From contig NZ_JAJIUJ010000017.1 in NCBI RefSeq assembly GCF_020880415.1, forward strand, positions 1-43,352: a DNA stretch of 43,352 bases. The letters run 5' to 3'. Position numbers and translations under genes: made by a program. The notes under the pieces were generated by a model, which did no database searches, was not told the origin of the DNA, and saw nothing but the letters and a program-made list of their open reading frames with translations. Below, piece after piece: positions 1 to 8,853 of the stretch; position 1 is the first letter of the stretch, and every line of letters starts with the position of its first letter. The DNA comes from Xanthomonas euvesicatoria pv. euvesicatoria. Its GTDB lineage: Bacteria; Pseudomonadota; Gammaproteobacteria; Xanthomonadales; Xanthomonadaceae.

Positions 1-125
1 AGGCGCACCGGCACCCATTGCCGCTGTTCCAGCAGCGCACGTGCGCCGTGCACGCTGTCGGCACTGATGACGCCGTGCCGGTTGCGCCCATGCAGATCGA
101 GCACGGTGTAATCAAATTGCGGCAT
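1..125 (-). CDS. xcsF: Type II secretion inner-membrane protein GspF (XcsF), N-terminal fragment
   Basis: Partial gene that runs off the left edge; only about 41 codons are visible. The translation begins MPQFDYTVLDLHGRNRHG and continues VISADSVHGARALLEQRQW, the usual N-terminus of GspF (aromatic FDYTVLD opening, then a G-x-x-SADS stretch and a helix of ARxLLExRxWxP type). GspF is the polytopic inner-membrane platform protein that contacts the GspE ATPase. The start codon lies inside the end of xcsE, overlapping it by 14 bp, so the two are translationally coupled. The assignment rests on the N-terminus plus position after gspE. The cytoplasmic and membrane domains are outside the window. Confidence 0.85.
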   Translation of the reverse strand, partial: MPQFDYTVLDLHGRNRHGVISADSVHGARALLEQRQWVPVR

Positions 126-1599
126 GCGCGTCGTCCTGTTGGCGGGTCACACGCAGCGCTTCTTCCAGCGTAGTCAGGCCTTGCAGCACGGCAGCGCGTG
201 CGGCATCGCCCAGCCGCGGCGCGCGTGCGAAGGCGACTGCAGCCAGCGCGTCTTCGTCGGCGTTGTCGCCGATCAAACGGCGCATCGCATCGTCTACCGC
301 AATCGCTTCGTAGATGCCCACGCGGCCGGCGTAGCCGCTGTGGTGGCAAGCGTTGCAGCCCACGGCGGTGTAGATCACTGCATCGGCCGGCGCATCCAGC
401 AGTTGACGCGTGCCGGTATCGATCGAACGCTCGCTACGGCATTGCGGGCACAAGCGCCGCACCAGCCGCTGCGCCAGGATCAGTCGCAGACTGGAAGCCA
501 GCAAGAACGGCTCGATCCCCATATCGCGCAACCGCGTGACCGCGCCCACCGCATCGTTGGTGTGCACGGTGGAGAGCACTAGATGGCCGGTGAGGCTGGC
601 CTGTACCGCAATCTGCGCGGTCTCGGTATCGCGGATCTCGCCGATCATCACCACGTCCGGGTCCTGGCGCAGGATCGCGCGCAGGCCGGCGGCGAAGGTC
701 ATGCCGACACGTGCGTTGACCTGGGTCTGGCCGACGCCATCGATGGCGTATTCCACCGGATCTTCCACGGTGAGGATGTTGCGCGAGCCATCGTTGAGCA
801 GGCGCAGCGCCGCGTACAAGGTCGTGGTCTTGCCCGAACCGGTGGGCCCGGTGACCAGCACGATGCCATTGGGCACCTGCAATGCGCGCTGCACGGTGTG
901 CATCACCGCAGGTGGCATGCCCAGCTGCGCCAGCGACAGCGTGCCCTGCTCCTTATCCAGGATACGCAACACCACACGCTCGCTGCCGCGCGTGGGCAAC
1001 GTGGACACACGCACGTCCAGTGCCTTGGCCCCCATCACCAGCGACACGCGCCCATCCTGTGGGATGCGTTTTTCGGCGATATCCAGCCGCGCCATCACCT
1101 TGACGCGCGACACCAGCAGCGGTGCGATGCGTCCGGGCAGCGTGGCTGCCTCGCGCATCACGCCATCCACGCGCAGGCGCACGCGCAGGCGCGACTCGTA
1201 GGATTCCAGATGCACGTCGGATGCACCCAGCCGCGCGGCCTCGGCGATGATGCCGTTGATCAAACGAATGATCGGCGCATCGTCCTGGCTGTCGAGCAGA
1301 TCGGCGGTGGGAATGTCGTCGATCAACGAATCCAGGCTGCCATGCAGATCCAGCGCTTCCACCTGCACACCTTGCTCCAGCCCGGCATCGGCGTAGATCT
1401 CCGATACATGCCGGTCGAACACCGACGGCGCCAGCGTGCGCACCTGCAGTGGCATGCCCAACGCGCGGCGCAACTCGATCAGGGCCTGCACATCGCCACC
1501 TTCGCGCAAACCGATCTGCGCGGTGGTGTCGCTGCCAAGCAGCACTACGCCGTGACGCTTGGCGAATGCATAGGAAATGCTGGCGCGGGCGCTGCTCAT
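112..1599 (-). CDS. xcsE: Type II secretion ATPase GspE (XcsE)
   Basis: Cytoplasmic AAA-type ATPase that powers pseudopilus assembly of the type II secretion system. The chosen start gives 495 residues beginning MSSARASISYAFAKRHG. The reading frame stays open further upstream, but that part is shadow sequence of xcsD. Visible motifs: Walker A GPTGSGKT at 251-258, Asp box ILTVEDPVEY at 275-284, Walker B region DPDVVMIGEIRD at 313-324, His box around TGHLVLSTVHTNDA at 337-350, and the GspE tetracysteine zinc site (C384, C387, C415, C418). The start is 4 bp after the xcsD stop, and the 3' end overlaps xcsF. The C-D-E-F order separates it from the xps paralogue, whose cluster begins with E. The family call is firm; the xcs symbol is inferred from gene order. 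Confidence 0.93.
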   Translation of the reverse strand: MSSARASISYAFAKRHGVVLLGSDTTAQIGLREGGDVQALIELRRALGMPLQVRTLAPSVFDRHVSEIYADAGLEQGVQVEALDLHGSLDSLIDDIPTADLLDSQDDAPIIRLINGIIAEAARLGASDVHLESYESRLRVRLRVDGVMREAATLPGRIAPLLVSRVKVMARLDIAEKRIPQDGRVSLVMGAKALDVRVSTLPTRGSERVVLRILDKEQGTLSLAQLGMPPAVMHTVQRALQVPNGIVLVTGPTGSGKTTTLYAALRLLNDGSRNILTVEDPVEYAIDGVGQTQVNARVGMTFAAGLRAILRQDPDVVMIGEIRDTETAQIAVQASLTGHLVLSTVHTNDAVGAVTRLRDMGIEPFLLASSLRLILAQRLVRRLCPQCRSERSIDTGTRQLLDAPADAVIYTAVGCNACHHSGYAGRVGIYEAIAVDDAMRRLIGDNADEDALAAVAFARAPRLGDAARAAVLQGLTTLEEALRVTRQQDDAHAAI

Positions 1600-1603
1600 G
1601 GCA

Positions 1604-3673
1604 TCAACGCTGCACGGGACGTGCGCCGGGCGCAGGTATTGTTGCCGGTGCCGGCGCAACCGACGATGGACCGGCCGGCAGCTGCGGCGGCTGCGCACGC
1701 AAGTAGTCGCGCACCAGCGCATCCAGCGCCGCTTCCGGATCGCCATCGGCCAGCTGACGCTCGCGCAGGTAGTTGTAGCGTGGCGCGGTCATGCGCTGGG
1801 CATCGGCTGCATCGCGAATGATGGTAGGGCGAATGAACACCATCAGATTGGTCTTGTCGCGGTTGCGCGACTTGTGCCGGAACAACGCGCCCAGGCCGGG
1901 TACATCGCCAAGTAGCGGCACTTTCTCCACGGTCTGGCGGTCGTTCTGATCGAGCAGGCCGCCAAGCGCCACGATGGCACCGTTCTCCACCACCACGCGC
2001 GTTTCGATCTGGCGCTTGTTGAACACCAGCTCCGAGGATTGCGCGCTGACCGGCCCGGCAATGGCCGAGACTTCCTGCTTGATCGCCAGCGTGATGCCGC
2101 CGGCCGTGTTGATCTGCGGGCGCACTTCCAGCTCCACGCCCACGTCCTGGCGCTGGATGGTGCGGAATGGGTTGTCGTTGGCCGCACCGAGCACTTCGCC
2201 GGTGGTGATCGGCACTTCCTGGCCTACCAGGATGCGCGCCTGCTCGTTGTCCAGGGTCATGATCGACGGCGTGGACAACAGGTTGGAGCCGGTGTCGCTC
2301 TTGACTGCGTCGATGATCATGCCGAACACCGCATCGTTGCTTTGCCCGGCCAGGCCGATCAGGCCACCGCTCAGGCCCAGCAGCGATTGCGCAGCCACGT
2401 TGCGTGCCTGTTCCAGCACCGAATCGTCGTCGGCATTGCCGCTGCGCGTGCCAGCCGCCGCCGCAGCCAGCGGCACGATGCCTGGCGAGGCGCCGCTGTA
2501 TTGCGTGGCGATCAGCGGCACCGTGCCGTTGCGGCCAGCCAGCAGCAGCTGCACGCCCAGGCGCTTGGCGGCGGTGTCTGAGATCTCCACCACGATCGCT
2601 TCGACCAATACCTGCTCGCGATGCACATCCAGCTGCCGGATCACATCCATCAAGGCGCGCTGGGTTTCCGGGTCGGCATTGATGATCAACGCATTGGAGC
2701 CCGGGTAGCGCACGATCACCGGGCGCTTGCCTGCCGCCGGCGCGATCACCTGCGTCTGCGCCGCGCCGCTCGCCGCAGCCACGTCCATCGCAGTGGAACG
2801 TGTGTCCTGCCCGGCCTGCGCCTCGTTGCCGGGCGTCTGCCCGACCAGCTGCTGCAGCACCGGCAGCAATTGCTCGGCACTGGCGTGCTGCAGGCGCACC
2901 ACGCTCACGTCGCCGCGGCGCTCGGCGCGCCCGTCCAGATCGACTGCGGTGCGTACCACGCGCTGCACCAGTGCCGGGTCGCCACGCACGATCAAGGAAT
3001 TGCTGCTTTCCACCGGTAACACCGACAACACATTGCTGCGCTCGCCGCCTTGCCCGAACAGCGAGGACAGGGTGCGCGCCAGTTCCTGCGCCGAGCTGTT
3101 GCGCAGCGTCACCGTATCGATGGCCGCACGGTCGGTGTCGATCTGCGCCACCAACATACGAATGCGTCGCAAGTTGTCGGCGTAGTCGGCAATCAACAGG
3201 CTGTTGCCTTGCGGCATCGCCATGATCACGCCACCGCGCCCGATCAGCGGCTTGAGGATTTCTGCCGCGCTGCGTGCGTCCACGCGCTGCAGGGTGAAGA
3301 CCTGCGTTGCAAATCCCAGGTTGCCGTTGGCAGCGCTACCCGGCTGCTGCGCGGCGGTGTCGTCGGGAATGATGCGATAGGTCGATGGCCCGCTGGACAC
3401 CGCAATCAATCCATTGGCGCGCAACACGGCCAGCAGCATGCCCAGCAGATCGGCTTCGGACATCGCCTGCGCGCGCGCCACGTTGACCGAGCCCTGCACG
3501 CGCGTGTCCACGATGAAGGTAATGCCGGTGGCACGCGACACGTCCTGGATGAAGGCGCGCAGGTCCACGTCCTGCAGGCGCACGGCCGGCGCATCGGCAG
3601 CGTGCAGCACGGTCATCGGCAGCGCGAGCAACAACGTGGCCGAGAGCAACCAGAGCGGGCGAACAGCAGTCAT
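1604..3673 (-). CDS. xcsD: Type II secretion secretin GspD (XcsD)
   Basis: Outer-membrane secretin of 689 residues that forms the multimeric exit channel. It has an N-terminal signal peptide (MTAVRPLWLLSATLLLALPMT, cleavage near LHAAD). A periplasmic N0 domain follows (VRLQDVDLRAFIQDVSRATG, typical of secretin/TonB short domains), then repeated N1-N3 modules with conserved SNSLIV-type motifs and ALIINADPETQRALMDVI. A C-terminal secretin domain ends in the signature VEKVPLLGDVPGLGALF. A short proline/alanine-rich tail follows, which may be the pilotin-binding S-region. Its start overlaps the xcsC stop by 4 bp (ATGA), and xcsE follows within 4 bp, so this is one operon. Confidence 0.95.
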   Translation of the reverse strand: MTAVRPLWLLSATLLLALPMTVLHAADAPAVRLQDVDLRAFIQDVSRATGITFIVDTRVQGSVNVARAQAMSEADLLGMLLAVLRANGLIAVSSGPSTYRIIPDDTAAQQPGSAANGNLGFATQVFTLQRVDARSAAEILKPLIGRGGVIMAMPQGNSLLIADYADNLRRIRMLVAQIDTDRAAIDTVTLRNSSAQELARTLSSLFGQGGERSNVLSVLPVESSNSLIVRGDPALVQRVVRTAVDLDGRAERRGDVSVVRLQHASAEQLLPVLQQLVGQTPGNEAQAGQDTRSTAMDVAAASGAAQTQVIAPAAGKRPVIVRYPGSNALIINADPETQRALMDVIRQLDVHREQVLVEAIVVEISDTAAKRLGVQLLLAGRNGTVPLIATQYSGASPGIVPLAAAAAGTRSGNADDDSVLEQARNVAAQSLLGLSGGLIGLAGQSNDAVFGMIIDAVKSDTGSNLLSTPSIMTLDNEQARILVGQEVPITTGEVLGAANDNPFRTIQRQDVGVELEVRPQINTAGGITLAIKQEVSAIAGPVSAQSSELVFNKRQIETRVVVENGAIVALGGLLDQNDRQTVEKVPLLGDVPGLGALFRHKSRNRDKTNLMVFIRPTIIRDAADAQRMTAPRYNYLRERQLADGDPEAALDALVRDYLRAQPPQLPAGPSSVAPAPATIPAPGARPVQR

Positions 3674-4488
3674 TGCGGGCGCTTCAAGGTCATGGTGTGG
3701 GTCTGGCCGTCGCGGCGGTAGGTCAGCGTGGCGCTCTGGCCATCGCGCAATTCGTCCTGCAGCTCGCGTAGATGTTCTGCATCGAGCGTGCGGCCGTTGA
3801 TCTGGGTCAGCACATCGCCCGGCGCCAGACCGGCCTGACGCAGCAGTGCGCCATCGCCGCGCGGCATGATGGTGAAACCGCCACCATCGGCGCTGGCGCG
3901 CAAGCCGGCACTGGCGAGCAGCTGCTGCGCATCGACGGCGGTGGCTGCGCTCGCGGCTGCTGCCGTGGTGACATTCGATTGCACGGCTGCCGGAGCAACG
4001 GTCGGTGGGGTCGCGCTCGTTGCTGCAGGCCGGAGCGATGCACCCGCAGCAGATGCCTCGCCCAATGCAATGCGACGCACACTGCCGCCAGCGCGCAGCA
4101 GCACATGATCGGCCGCGATCGCCTGCACCACCACGCCGGGCGCAACCGTGTCGCCTACGCGGTAGACGCCTTGCCGGCCATCGCTACCGCTGAGATAGGC
4201 CGCCGCCTGGGTGCCGCCAGCACGCACGCCGTGCAGCACCGTGCCATCGCGATTGATGTCGGAGGCGCTGCGATAGAACACATCGCGACGCAATGCGGAC
4301 ACGTCGAGAGTAGTGACGCGACCGCGCTGCGCAGTGCCCAACGGCCCGATCGGCGTGAGCACCAGCCATAGCAGACGCACACCTTGCAGCACCAGCAACG
4401 CAACCACGCCGCACGTCACCGCCATGCGAACGCCCGGCGCCAGCAACAAGGAATTCAACGAGGGCCAGGCGCGCTGCAAAGCGGACAT
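3670..4488 (-). CDS. xcsC: Type II secretion protein GspC (XcsC)
   Basis: Inner-membrane connector of 272 residues linking the secretin to the inner-membrane platform. A single transmembrane segment lies near residues 21-42 (MAVTCGVVALLVLQGVRLLW). The periplasmic homology region contains ISGSDGRQGVYRVGDTVAPG-like sequence, reading YLSGSDGRQGVYRVGDTVAPG at about 93-113. An alanine-rich linker leads to a C-terminal PDZ domain (GLAPGDVLTQINGRTLDAEH). It is the first gene of the xcs operon. It overlaps xcsD by 4 bp and is separated from the upstream receptor gene by about 160 bp that hold a terminator and a perfect TGTGTCA inverted repeat. Confidence 0.88.
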   Translation of the reverse strand: MSALQRAWPSLNSLLLAPGVRMAVTCGVVALLVLQGVRLLWLVLTPIGPLGTAQRGRVTTLDVSALRRDVFYRSASDINRDGTVLHGVRAGGTQAAAYLSGSDGRQGVYRVGDTVAPGVVVQAIAADHVLLRAGGSVRRIALGEASAAGASLRPAATSATPPTVAPAAVQSNVTTAAAASAATAVDAQQLLASAGLRASADGGGFTIMPRGDGALLRQAGLAPGDVLTQINGRTLDAEHLRELQDELRDGQSATLTYRRDGQTHTMTLKRPQ

Positions 4489-4529
4489 CCGTCTCAGGAT
4501 TTCGATTGGATGACAGAATGCGGCGGCAA

Positions 4530-4558
4530 TGTGTCAGTTCGAAGAAATCGATGACACA
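4530..4558. promoter_or_regulatory. Inverted repeat TGTGTCA-N15-TGACACA ahead of the xcs operon
   Basis: Two perfect 7-bp arms separated by 15 bp lie 42-70 bp upstream of the xcsC start codon, between the receptor terminator and xcsC. Position and symmetry fit an operator. The arm resembles half of a TGTCA-type site, but the spacing does not match the 11-bp direct repeat of a PHO box. No regulator can be named from sequence. Confidence 0.35.
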
Positions 4559-4579
4559 GACCGACACACGGCGCCACAC

Positions 4580-4619
4580 GACTAAACGTAAACGCCCGCC
4601 ATGCAACGCATAGCGGGCG
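4580..4619 (-). terminator. Likely terminator of the TonB-dependent receptor gene
   Basis: On the minus strand a 7-bp GC stem (CGCCCGC pairing GCGGGCG, 13-nt loop) is followed by the T-rich stretch TTTACGTTTAGT. It lies about 30 bp beyond the receptor stop codon and before xcsC. The T-tract is broken, so read-through into xcs is possible. Confidence 0.5.
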
Positions 4620-4646
4620 CTTGCGAGACTGGCACTGCACCTCAGA

Positions 4647-7304
4647 TCAGAAGCGCGCTGTCACACTGATGTCATAGCTGATGCCAGGCTGGTAGGTGTA
4701 CAGGTCCACCCGGTTGCTCCCCACCCTCTGGTACTCCTGGTACTTGGTCTTGAGCAGGTTACGCGCGGCAAAATTCACCGACACCGTCTCGCCGGACCAC
4801 GTCAGGCCCTGCTTGATCACCAGATCCAGCGAGGTGCCCGGCTTGTCGATGTAATCCGGCTGCCCGGGGCGACCACGCGCGGACACCCGCTCGCCCACGT
4901 AGTTGGCGATCAACGTCGCCTGGCTGTGCGTGCGCTCGCTTTCCACCCCGATCTGCAGGTTGGCAATGTCGTCGGACTGGCCCTGTAATGCCGAACCATC
5001 GCGAATGAACAAGGTCGCCTGCACCGGTGCGCTGAAGCCGAACGGCTGCACCGTATCGCCATCGCTGGCACTTACCTCGGACGTGGTGCGGGTGTAATTG
5101 CCGGACACGAACATGCGCTTGTCGCCCCACCAATCGGCAGCGATCGGCAACTCCAGATATTTCTTGGCTTCCAGCTCCACGCCGTACAGGGTGGCCTTGG
5201 GCGCATTGATGAAGCTCTGCACGATGCCGCCGCCGGGGGCGTCGTTGACGATGGCTTCGATCGGCTTGTCGATGTTCTTGTAGAACGCGCCGACGGTGAC
5301 GTACTGGCCCGGTTCGAAGAACCATTCGTAGCGTGCGTCCAGATTGACCAGCTCGCTGTCGACCAAAAACGGGTTGCCGAAGAACTGGCGGTCGATGTCC
5401 GGGTCCAGATACTGCTGTGGCGCCATTTCGCGAAACTGCGGGCGTGCGATGGTCTTGGAAGCGCCAAAGCGCAGCTGCTGGTTCTCGGCAAAATTCCAGG
5501 TGACCGTGGCCGACGGCAGCGCATAGCTGTTGTGCAACGGTGCCACGCCGTCCTGGCGCGTGCCGCTGAAGATGTCGTATGGGTGCACCGCCTGGGTGGC
5601 GTCTTCGTAACGCACGCCCGCCGTGGCGCGCAGCGTCGGCACGATCTCGCCCTCTGCCTGCAGATACGCCGCCTTGACCTTCAAGGTCGCGTCGTAGGCA
5701 GCCGCACCGAAACTGCCGGTGGTTTCGCGCAGACGCAGCAGATCGTTGCTGAGGTTGTAATCGGAGAACAGATAATCCACGCGCTGGTACTGGTTCAGGA
5801 ACGGCAGCGGCCCGTCCAGCGCCAGGAAACGGAATTCGCGGCTCCACGCGCTGCGGTCGTTGTCCAGATAGGCCAGCCCGCCCTTGACGGTGAGGTCGTG
5901 CTCCATCGGCAAGCGCCAGGTGACATCCACGCCACCGCTGGCCACCTTGTCGTCGACCTTGCTGAAACGCGTGTAGTTCTGCACGCGTGAGGCATCGTGC
6001 GCCCAGTAGCCGTCCAGCCGCTCGTAACGAATCCCGGTTTCGTAAGGCACATCGCGGCTGGCGTTGGCCACTGCAGCGCGCCATTCGATCTTCAGATCGT
6101 CGTATTCGCCGAAGGCGTGCGTGCCGCGCAGTTGGTTGTTGATCAACTGCCGCGCGTACCACTCGGTGTTGTCGTCGCGCACGTCGAAACCTGCCAGTTC
6201 GTCGCGACCGGCACGGCTGCGCGCCACCTTCAAGGTGTCGTGCACGTAGAGCGTGGTCCAGCCGATGGTATGCCGGCCATATTCCCACCCCAGCCCCAGC
6301 ATGCCGTTGCTGCGCACGTTGTTGCGGGTGGTGGCGAAGTCGTAGTTGGAATTGAACTCGACGCTGTCGCCGACGAAGATGCCGTCCTGCTGCTTGCCGG
6401 TGCGGGTGCGCCATTCGTTGTCGTAGCTGGCCACCGCGATGATGCCCAGCCTGGCCTCGCCCACATCCATGCTGTAGCCGGCGCTGCCGCCGACATTGAC
6501 GTCCGGAGCGATGCTGTCCTTTTCCTGCAGCACATACAGGTTGGCATCGTTCAAGCTGCGCCCGATGCGACGGATGTCCTCGCGCGAAAAGCTGCCCAGA
6601 TCGACCCGACGACCGGTCCTGATCGCGTCGCGCAAGGCGGCAGGCTGCTTGCGGGTGCCATCATCAACGCCCCACTCGTCATCGTCTGAGCCGTAATAGG
6701 TCAGGCCTTTTTCGCCGGTGCTGACGCTGTTGGCGCCGCCACCCACGGTCAACGACAGGAACGGCGTGTCGGGGATCTCCATCGATTGCAGATCGATCAC
6801 GCCGCCGCCGAATTCGCCCGGATAATCGGCCGAATAGGTCTTTTGCACGGTCACGCTGGCCAGCACATCGCTGGGGAACAGGTCCAGCGGCACCACGCGC
6901 TGCGTCGGCTCGGGGCTGGGCAGTGGCGAACCGTTGAACAACGCAGACGAATAGCGCTCGCCCAGGCCGCGCACATACACGTACTTGCCGCGCGACAAGC
7001 TCAGCCCGGTGACACGCGTCAGTGCCACCGCGGCGCTGCTGTCGCCGGTGCGCTCCATGTCTTCGCGCGTCACGAACGAGGCCACTTCGGAGGTTTGCAG
7101 CATCGGCTCGGGAATGTAGTCGCCACGCACCACGACCTGGTCGAGTTGCTTGGGCACACTGGTACTGGCCGCGCTGGACGTACTGCTGCCGGCGTCGGCG
7201 TCGCTGGTGGTCGACTGCGCCATGGCGGCGCCGGACATCAGCAAGGTGGAAATGGAAAGAGACAGGCCCGTCCACGAGAGACGGGCAACAGCAGAGGTTC
7301 GCAT
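4647..7304 (-). CDS. TonB-dependent outer-membrane receptor upstream of xcs
   Basis: Beta-barrel receptor of 885 residues. The chosen start MRTSAVARLSW gives a signal peptide cleaved near AAMAQ (residue 30). The 15 codons upstream in frame would disturb that signal. A TonB-box-like LDQVVV lies at 54-59, then the plug domain (SAAVALTRVTGLSLSRGKY, YVYVRGLGERYSSALFNG, and GEFGGGVIDL). The C-terminal barrel ends in aromatic F (DISVTARF), as usual for BAM-assembled porins. It follows a lipoprotein gene on the same strand after 76 bp containing a strong hairpin, and precedes xcs. The substrate is unknown. The conserved neighbourhood suggests that it works with the lipoprotein, or with something exported by Xcs; this is inference. 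Confidence 0.9.
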   Translation of the reverse strand: MRTSAVARLSWTGLSLSISTLLMSGAAMAQSTTSDADAGSSTSSAASTSVPKQLDQVVVRGDYIPEPMLQTSEVASFVTREDMERTGDSSAAVALTRVTGLSLSRGKYVYVRGLGERYSSALFNGSPLPSPEPTQRVVPLDLFPSDVLASVTVQKTYSADYPGEFGGGVIDLQSMEIPDTPFLSLTVGGGANSVSTGEKGLTYYGSDDDEWGVDDGTRKQPAALRDAIRTGRRVDLGSFSREDIRRIGRSLNDANLYVLQEKDSIAPDVNVGGSAGYSMDVGEARLGIIAVASYDNEWRTRTGKQQDGIFVGDSVEFNSNYDFATTRNNVRSNGMLGLGWEYGRHTIGWTTLYVHDTLKVARSRAGRDELAGFDVRDDNTEWYARQLINNQLRGTHAFGEYDDLKIEWRAAVANASRDVPYETGIRYERLDGYWAHDASRVQNYTRFSKVDDKVASGGVDVTWRLPMEHDLTVKGGLAYLDNDRSAWSREFRFLALDGPLPFLNQYQRVDYLFSDYNLSNDLLRLRETTGSFGAAAYDATLKVKAAYLQAEGEIVPTLRATAGVRYEDATQAVHPYDIFSGTRQDGVAPLHNSYALPSATVTWNFAENQQLRFGASKTIARPQFREMAPQQYLDPDIDRQFFGNPFLVDSELVNLDARYEWFFEPGQYVTVGAFYKNIDKPIEAIVNDAPGGGIVQSFINAPKATLYGVELEAKKYLELPIAADWWGDKRMFVSGNYTRTTSEVSASDGDTVQPFGFSAPVQATLFIRDGSALQGQSDDIANLQIGVESERTHSQATLIANYVGERVSARGRPGQPDYIDKPGTSLDLVIKQGLTWSGETVSVNFAARNLLKTKYQEYQRVGSNRVDLYTYQPGISYDISVTARF

Positions 7305-7340
7305 CGTGGGAGCCCTGGCAACAGAAAGATGAAGCTGGAC

Positions 7341-7374
7341 GCATCGCACGGCGACCGATGCCGCCGTGCGATGC
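7341..7374 (-). other. Intercistronic 13-bp perfect hairpin between lipoprotein and receptor genes
   Basis: GCATCGCACGGCG (7341-7353) pairs perfectly with CGCCGTGCGATGC (7362-7374) around an 8-nt loop. It begins 6 bp after the lipoprotein stop codon and ends 36 bp before the receptor start. No T-tract follows on the minus strand, so a simple intrinsic terminator is less likely than an mRNA-stabilising or partial-attenuation element that favours the lipoprotein message. Confidence 0.55.
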
Positions 7375-7380
7375 CATGCC

Positions 7381-8853
7381 TCAGCAGGGACGGTCGGCGG
7401 TCAGCCCGCAGGTCCAGCCCTGCCACCACGTATCGTTGGCATCGCGCACGCCACCGATGTAGTTCACCTGCTGGAAGAAGCTGCTCACCCCGTTCAGGCC
7501 CTGGAACGCCGGTACTGCCGATTCATTGGCGCCATTGACGAAGGTGTTCTGCAAGGTGGACACGCCGTTGGCGACATTGTTGGTGCCGGCTGCGAACTGG
7601 CTGGCCGCACGCGCGTCGCTGCCGAAGGCCGTCGGGCAGGCGAAGAACACCGAGTTGAAGGTGCCGAGCGTGTCGGTATCGGCCAAGTTGAAGCACACCA
7701 GGCCATCACCGGTGCCGCCGGCTGGGCGCGTGACCACCGAGTTGTAGAACGCGGCCTGGGTGCCCTGGTTGAGCATGATCGCCGCACCGGCGCGCGCGTT
7801 GCCCACGTAGGTGAAGTTGGCCACTTTCGGGCGCGAATACGGCTGGCGGCGCAGGCTGCTCCACTCGTTCATGCGGTCGCCGCCGCCGGCGCGCTGCACC
7901 ACGATGCCGAACTGCAGTGCACCGCTCCAGCCAGCATCGGTATCCAGCGAATCGTCGTCGGCACCGGTGATGACCAGGTGGCTGCCGTTGACCGTCCCGC
8001 CGAACCATTCGATGCCGTCGTCGGAGCTGTTGTGGATCTGCACATAATCCAGCTTGGTGCCGCTTCCCACGCCCGCCAGGGTGATGCCCTGCAATTCGTT
8101 GTTGGGCGAAATTTCGAAGCCCGAATACATCACGCGCAGGTAGCGCATCGACCCGCTGTTGTCGGTAGCGTTGTTGCCGCCATAGAACGCGTTGGTCCCC
8201 TCGACCTGCGCCTGACATTCCGGCGTCCCCGACACCGTGGTGCCCGGGCAGTTGTTGATCGCCGCGCGCCCCAGCACCACGATACCGCCCCACAGGCCGA
8301 TGGTATTGGCACTGACCGTGCTCTCCAGCGCCTGACGTGCGGTGAAGACGATCGGCGCAGTCGCACTGCCTTCGGCAAAGATCTGCGAACCGCGATTGAC
8401 CACGATGTAGTCGCTACCGGCCGACCCGAACAGGGTCACGCCCGGCTCGATGGTCAAGACACCCTGCGTGCTGCCGGCGGCCGGTGCGGTGGCGTTGCCG
8501 CCGCGGTCGGTGCCGACATTGACGCGGCCGCTGATCGAGTAAACGGTGCCCGCGCGCGCCGGCACCACCAGGTTGCCATTGATGGTTTCCGGCAACTGGC
8601 AGGCGCGTAGCGTGTTGTTGGCGATGGTGCCGACGTTGGAAAAACCGCTCGGGCAATCGGCGGCCGGGCCGCTCGGTGCGGGTGCCGGCGTTGGTGCAGG
8701 CGTGGGCGCCGGCGTCGGTGTGGGGGCCGGTGCCGGCGGGAATGCGCCTTCACCTGGCGAGGCGACACGGTCGGCTCCGCCACCACAGGCCGACAGCGCC
8801 AGTGCGGTACCAAAGGTCATGAGAAGTGTCTTGCTGCTGTTGCGAACGGCCAT
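7381..8853 (-). CDS. Exported lipoprotein with proline-rich linker and beta-helix-like domain
   Basis: Predicted lipoprotein of 490 residues. The signal peptide ends in lipobox LSAC with lipid-modified C23. The +2 residue is G rather than D, which fits outer-membrane sorting. Residues about 40-60 form a PAPTPTPAPTPAP linker that would hold the domain away from the membrane. The rest is rich in short G/N/S turns and repeated patterns (GVLTIEPGVTLFGSAGSDYI, LDYVQIHNSSDDGIEWFGG, SHLVITGADDDSLDTDAG), which look like a right-handed parallel beta-helix. Ribosome-binding sequence GGAGATC precedes the ATG. It is the first gene of the block leading to the receptor and xcs. Function is not recognised. 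A surface-exposed binding protein or hydrolase exported by Xcs and serving the receptor is a reasonable inference. Confidence 0.8.
   Translation of the reverse strand: MAVRNSSKTLLMTFGTALALSACGGGADRVASPGEGAFPPAPAPTPTPAPTPAPTPAPAPSGPAADCPSGFSNVGTIANNTLRACQLPETINGNLVVPARAGTVYSISGRVNVGTDRGGNATAPAAGSTQGVLTIEPGVTLFGSAGSDYIVVNRGSQIFAEGSATAPIVFTARQALESTVSANTIGLWGGIVVLGRAAINNCPGTTVSGTPECQAQVEGTNAFYGGNNATDNSGSMRYLRVMYSGFEISPNNELQGITLAGVGSGTKLDYVQIHNSSDDGIEWFGGTVNGSHLVITGADDDSLDTDAGWSGALQFGIVVQRAGGGDRMNEWSSLRRQPYSRPKVANFTYVGNARAGAAIMLNQGTQAAFYNSVVTRPAGGTGDGLVCFNLADTDTLGTFNSVFFACPTAFGSDARAASQFAAGTNNVANGVSTLQNTFVNGANESAVPAFQGLNGVSSFFQQVNYIGGVRDANDTWWQGWTCGLTADRPC

Noticed and set aside
583..1821. Long plus-strand open frame opposite xcsE
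   Set aside because: It is antisense to a clear GspE gene, is rich in H/Q/R/A as expected of a GC-rich shadow, and has no family-like motif.
4489..4646. PHO box upstream of xcs
   Set aside because: TGTCA-type elements occur, but not as two direct repeats with 11-bp period; the symmetric arrangement found is an inverted repeat.
7366..8610. Plus-strand open frame of about 414 codons opposite the lipoprotein gene
   Set aside because: Antisense shadow; the opposite strand has a lipobox, ribosome-binding site and repeat structure that make it the real gene.
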